From Streptomyces sp. ISL-1 (GTDB lineage: Bacteria; Actinomycetota; Actinomycetes; Streptomycetales; Streptomycetaceae): a stretch of 64,000 nt of DNA. Positions 61,377 to 64,000 of the stretch are shown one piece after another. Positions within the stretch are counted from its first letter, which is position 1; the number at the start of each line of letters is the position of its first letter. Under the pieces are notes generated by a model. The model saw nothing but the letters and a program-made list of their open reading frames with translations. It was not told the origin of the DNA and did no database searches. A program made the translations under genes and the position numbers. The stretch spans positions 248,001-312,000 of the forward strand of contig NZ_JAGGOI010000031.1 in NCBI RefSeq assembly GCF_018614585.1. Direction: 5' to 3'.

Positions 61377-62198
61377 CTTACGTGCAGGGCGGATTACCCG
61401 TTCGGACTGGGGCTGGCACAGGCAAGCACGCTGTCGGCCAGCTCCCCCGGCGTCAGCTCGCCGTCCAGGAACACGGTGTCACTGGGCAAGGTGTCGGCCG
61501 CGGCGGTGCACGGCTCGATCCTGTCCTTGCACCACTGCCGGACCCGCTCATCCTTGTCGGGATCACCGGGGGTGAAGCTCCGTCCGTCGATCCGCTTCAC
61601 CAAGACCTCTGGCGAGACGTTGAGGAAGAAGTGGTGGACTTCGATGCCCGCGTCCTTCAGCGCACCGAAGATTTCGCCGACATACCCGGGATTGACCAAC
61701 GTCATGGGGACCAGGACGGGGCGTTGATACTCATGCACCAAGCCCGCGGCCAGGTCCGCGACCAGCCGCCGCCACAGTCGGAGATCCTGGAAATCGCCGG
61801 TCGGCACCTCTACGATCTCGCGCAGCACATACCCGACCATCTCCGGGTCATAGAGCAGCGCCTCGGGCCAACGCGAACGCAGTTCGTCCACCAGCGTGCT
61901 CTTCCCGCTGTCGAACGCACCGTTCACCCAGACGATCACACGCTTCTCCCCCCGTCGTCGGCCGCCCGCGCCCTGGGCACGGCCATGTCCCGACAGCACA
62001 CCGCGACGCCCAGGTGGGGCAAAATCACACTGACAGATCATGCCCGAAAGATCGCAAGGTGAGGTCGAACCTCCTGACATGCGGGGTCAGCTCACACCGC
62101 CAAGCCGAGATCAGCTTCTACGAGGAGCCTGCATGGACGCGGCCGAAAGGCTGAGCGTCCCATTTGGCGAAACCCGCCAACTCAAGCGCTCAGTCACA
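61377..62198 (-). mobile_element. Cassette with TmrB-like cargo (unit 2)
   Basis: The right end is complete: CCCGCCAACTCAAGCGCTCA then GTCACA (62173-62198). The left end has been lost at the junction with unit 1 (61376/61377), where the sequence passes directly into the 3' flank of the gene. One gene, minus strand. Confidence 0.55.
61394..61939 (-). CDS. TmrB-like P-loop nucleotide-binding protein (second)
   Basis: 181 residues from a GTG at 61939, with GGGGGGAG five bases upstream. VIVWVNGAFDSGKSTLVDEL (Walker A), EALLYDPEMVGYVLREIV, GDFQDLRLWRRLVADL, PVLVPMTLVNPGYVGEIFGAL, VHHFFLNVSPEVLVKRI: this aligns along its whole length with TmrB. It differs from the first copy in sequence and strand, so the two are not a recent duplication. 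Cytoplasmic ATP-binding; tunicamycin or related resistance is possible but unproven. Cargo of unit 2. Confidence 0.88.
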   Translation of the reverse strand: MIVWVNGAFDSGKSTLVDELRSRWPEALLYDPEMVGYVLREIVEVPTGDFQDLRLWRRLVADLAAGLVHEYQRPVLVPMTLVNPGYVGEIFGALKDAGIEVHHFFLNVSPEVLVKRIDGRSFTPGDPDKDERVRQWCKDRIEPCTAAADTLPSDTVFLDGELTPGELADSVLACASPSPNG

Positions 62199-62226
62199 CA
62201 CATTGTGACTTAGCGCTTCAGTTGGC
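62176..62226. repeat. Paired cassette-end site D (51-bp imperfect palindrome)
   Basis: Right end of unit 2 (62176-62198), spacer CACAT (62199-62203), left end of unit 3 (62204-62226). The two 23-base arms are complementary except at two positions, so the whole site can fold as a hairpin. The arrangement resembles an integron attC site in size and symmetry, but lacks the canonical RYYYAAC/GTTRRRY boxes. Confidence 0.8.
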
Positions 62227-62698
62227 CATTTCGAGTGTGCGCTGTGGTTGGCCCGCAGGTGTGGTCTTCGGCGCTGGTTCAGGTGCCGGTCGTACCGGAA
62301 GGTACTCGCCCTCCGGCAGCAACGCACCGAACGCATCGATCACGCCGCCGTCGTCCGGATCGGCCGGCGCGCCGGTGAGCCGCTCCTGCACGCTCTCCAG
62401 CGACAACGTCTGCCGGGCGGTTTCCAACCGGCGGAACAGGAACGCGCATGTTCCGCACCAGAAGCTGAGTTCGAAGAAGGGTTCCCCGTCGACCACGAGC
62501 AACCTGCGCCCCGGCCCGCCCCCGGTCTCCCGCTGCTCCGCCTCGAAGCGCAACCGCGCCTCGGGGGCCGGGACACCGAGCCTGCGCGGCTCGCCGAATT
62601 TGATCATCACGGACCGACCGTATGGGACGCTGTGGATCGGCACCACCGGCTACTGAGTGCGTATCTGGCCCCTCGGGCCAACTATGGCGTCAGTCACA
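62204..62698 (-). mobile_element. Cassette with CxxC-protein cargo (unit 3)
   Basis: Left end TGTGACTTAGCGCTTCAGTT then GGCC (62204-62227); right end GGCCAACTATGGCGTCAGTC then ACA (62676-62698). Outer TGTGACT and inner AGTTGGCC pair; the middle is diverged. 495 bp, one gene. Confidence 0.65.
62218..62607 (-). CDS. Uncharacterised protein with CxxC motif
   Basis: 129 residues from the ATG at 62607 (a GTG at 62610 is alternative). N-terminus MIKFGEPRRLGVPAPEARLR; core LLVVDGEPFFELSFWCGTCAFLFRRLE with a Cys-Gly-Thr-Cys pair that could bind metal or form a disulfide; C-terminal Pro-rich tail. I do not know the family. The stop codon TGA is inside the cassette's left inverted repeat, so the gene end and the element end have been kept together. 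Confidence 0.7.
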   Translation of the reverse strand: MIKFGEPRRLGVPAPEARLRFEAEQRETGGGPGRRLLVVDGEPFFELSFWCGTCAFLFRRLETARQTLSLESVQERLTGAPADPDDGGVIDAFGALLPEGEYLPVRPAPEPAPKTTPAGQPQRTLEMAN

Positions 62699-62725
62699 AC
62701 TGTGACTGAGCGTGCTGTGTTGGCC
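62677..62725. repeat. Paired cassette-end site E
   Basis: Right end of unit 3 (62677-62698), two spacer bases AC, left end of unit 4 (62701-62725). The outer CAGTCACA / TGTGACTG bases are perfect complements. Confidence 0.75.
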
Positions 62726-63420
62726 ACTCTGATCATCACAGTTGGCCTTCGGCCTGCCAGGGCGATGAGTTCTCGGCGCCCGTCGGGTCTACACGTCCTG
62801 AGTAGCCCTGGAACTTGGATGGGAGCGGTATGAGCAGTCGGGGATCTGATGGTGAGGCCCTTGCCTCGGAGCCGGAACTTGTGAATCTGGACCCGACGAC
62901 GACAGCGGTTGTCCGTGGCGTCGTCCCGATGGCTGACCTGCGGGACTTCTTCGATGCTTCGTTCAGTGCCCTGGCCCGGACCATCGGGGCACAGCGGATC
63001 ATCATGCTGAGCCCTGCCTTCGGCCTCTACCACGGGTCGCCGGGAGAGACCCTGGACCTGGAGGTCGGCTTCGTCACGGACCGGGCAGTGCAGCCGGAGG
63101 CTGGGGTCGTGGTCGGTTCGCTTCCCGGAGGGCAGGTCGCGCGGCTGACGCACTTCGGGTCGTTCGACGATCTCGGGTCCTCCTGGGAACGGCTGCGCTC
63201 ATGGATGCGGGCGCGGGGGCTGTCCGCCGCAGAAGACAGGTGGGAGACCTACGTCACGCAGCCCTCCCCGGACATGGACTCGCGTGACCTGCGTACCGAA
63301 CTCCACTGGCCAGTCGCGGACTGACAGACCTGCAGCAGGATTCGAGCGCAGGCCCCGGTCCATCGCTACTCTGCGGCCAACCGTGATGCTCAGAGTGACC
63401 AACTAGCGTGCTCAGTCACA
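62701..63420 (+). mobile_element. Cassette with GyrI-like cargo and 46-bp TIRs (unit 4)
   Basis: The terminal inverted repeats are long: 62701-62747 against 63375-63420. Outer TGTGACTGAGC and inner CACTCTGA, CATCAC and GTTGGCC blocks are all present in the complementary arm with about seven differences and one gap. 720 bp, one gene. These long arms show that the unit is a discrete element. Confidence 0.8.
62830..63324 (+). CDS. GyrI-like small-molecule-binding domain protein
   Basis: 164 residues from the ATG at 62830, with GGGAG five bases upstream. GyrI/AraC-effector (SHS2) pattern: TTTAVVRGVVPMADLRDFFD, AFGLYHGSPGETLDLEVGFV, GVVVGSLPGGQVARLTHFGSFDDLGSSWERLRSWMRARGL, WETYVTQPSPDMDSRDLRTELHWPV. 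The domain binds hydrophobic drugs or gyrase in other proteins. Here it is freestanding, so drug sequestration or sensing is plausible. Cargo of unit 4. Confidence 0.9.
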   Translation: MSSRGSDGEALASEPELVNLDPTTTAVVRGVVPMADLRDFFDASFSALARTIGAQRIIMLSPAFGLYHGSPGETLDLEVGFVTDRAVQPEAGVVVGSLPGGQVARLTHFGSFDDLGSSWERLRSWMRARGLSAAEDRWETYVTQPSPDMDSRDLRTELHWPVAD

Positions 63421-63452
63421 AGCCCATGTGGCTGTGCGCTTCCCTTGGCGGA
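63398..63452. repeat. Paired cassette-end site F
   Basis: Right end of unit 4 (63398-63420), spacer AGCCCA, left end of unit 5: TGTGGCTGTGCGCTTCCCTT then GGCGGA (63427-63452). A partial second copy of the left-end core (GAGCGCTTGAGTGG) follows at 63455-63468. Confidence 0.7.
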
Positions 63453-64000
63453 TGAGCGCTTGAGTGGAGCCGCTGGGCCAGCCAACTGCCAGCCCGGGCA
63501 AGCCGTGGCGACTTGCCCGGCCGGGGACAGGAAGAGGTGACCGGAGTGCGGTACTTCGACGTCGGTGAGACGGTCGTTCCGCGGGACGTTCATCGCGGCG
63601 GCCGGGTGTGGAGCGAGCTGGCGCTGCGGGTCATCGCCGACAGCACCGAGGCCCTGGTGAGCGCCTGCCTGCCCGGAGCCGAGGCGCTGTGGCCCTCGCT
63701 GTACGCCAAGGCCCGCGTCGACGGCGACCGTTCGGTGCGCACCGAGGCGTTCGAGGCGATGGCGACGGGGGAGTGGGAGCTCGCCCCGGGGCGGTGGCAG
63801 GACACCGAACTGCTGCTGTGGAAGCCGCCGGCGGCGTGGTTCAGCATCAACGCCTTCTACACCGGCGCCGGGCTGCGGAACTGGTACGTGAACTTCGAGC
63901 ACCCACCCGCCGCACCGAAGACGGGTTCGACACCTTCGACCTGACCGTGGACCTCGTCATCGACCCCGACCTGACCCGCTGGCAGTGGAAGCACGAAGAC
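63427..64000 (+). mobile_element. Cassette with DUF402-like cargo (unit 5, right end outside window)
   Basis: Only the left end is in the window. The gene starts 94 bp inside it, similar to the distances in the other units. Confidence 0.5.
63546..64000 (+). pseudogene. DUF402-domain protein, frameshifted
   Basis: From the GTG at 63546 (GAGG eight bases upstream): RYFDVGETVVPRDVHRGGRV, ALRVIADSTEALVSACLPGA, ELLLWKPPAAWFSINAFYTG then LRNWYVNFEHP. At 63901-63907 one base is missing from a run of C; the expected continuation TRRTEDGFDTFDLTVDLVID then PDLTRWQWKHED is in the next frame and open to the window end. DUF402 (FomD/ntdP-like) proteins are nucleoside di/triphosphate phosphatases. A true indel or a sequencing error could explain the break. 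Confidence 0.75.

Overview
The window is high-GC actinobacterial DNA, almost certainly Streptomyces. The strongest marker is a tap-tpg operon (22374-25088), which encodes the telomere-associated protein and the terminal protein that cap linear Streptomyces replicons. A ParA/ParB-like pair (39633-40531) and about twenty decayed gene or transposase fragments fit a chromosome arm or a linear plasmid. Many genes use GTG starts, and several start codons lie only a few bases after a TANNNT -10 box (leaderless or nearly so).

Layout. 1-7.5 kb: end of an aldehyde dehydrogenase, two secreted proteins (GDPD, DUF6454-like), helicase and IS5 remnants, a divergent DUF2867/TetR pair with two operators, fabV and an Asp-nucleophile hydrolase. 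8-15.3 kb: an RTX-repeat secreted protein, transposase remnants, DUF2267-hsp18 divergent from a rheA-like regulator over RheA operators, a cold-shock gene, an SDR pseudogene and a zinc-peptidase lipoprotein. 15.8-22 kb: an FAD monooxygenase divergent from a P450, a second FAD monooxygenase and an AI-2E family transporter. 22.3-26.2 kb: tap-tpg, followed by a transposase-less cassette with 28-bp terminal inverted repeats and 12-bp direct repeats, carrying a VOC gene. 26.4-36.6 kb: VOC genes, a penicillin-binding protein beside a second PBP tail, an AraC regulator, and an ATP-grasp/MFS operon divergent from a WYL regulator. 37-40.5 kb: a membrane Ser/Thr kinase, two gene remnants and the partition pair. 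41-49.6 kb: a sugar locus with a broken secreted glycosidase, an ABC binding protein and two permeases, a GH65-type glycosidase and a LacI regulator with shared operators. 50-58.3 kb: an APH-type kinase, pseudogenes, an SDR/LysR divergent pair, an NmrA-like gene and a cupin.

The most unusual region is 58.35-64 kb. It is a head-to-tail series of 0.5-1.1 kb units whose ends match the ends of the VOC cassette at 25.1-26.2 kb. Each unit carries one small gene (two TmrB-like P-loop proteins, a CxxC protein, a GyrI-like protein, a DUF402-like protein). No unit has a transposase. Where two units meet, their ends form 50-bp imperfect palindromes separated by 2-6 bases. I read this as a family of non-autonomous gene cassettes (MIC-like or integron-like) accumulating in the arm of a linear replicon, with resistance- or stress-type cargo.
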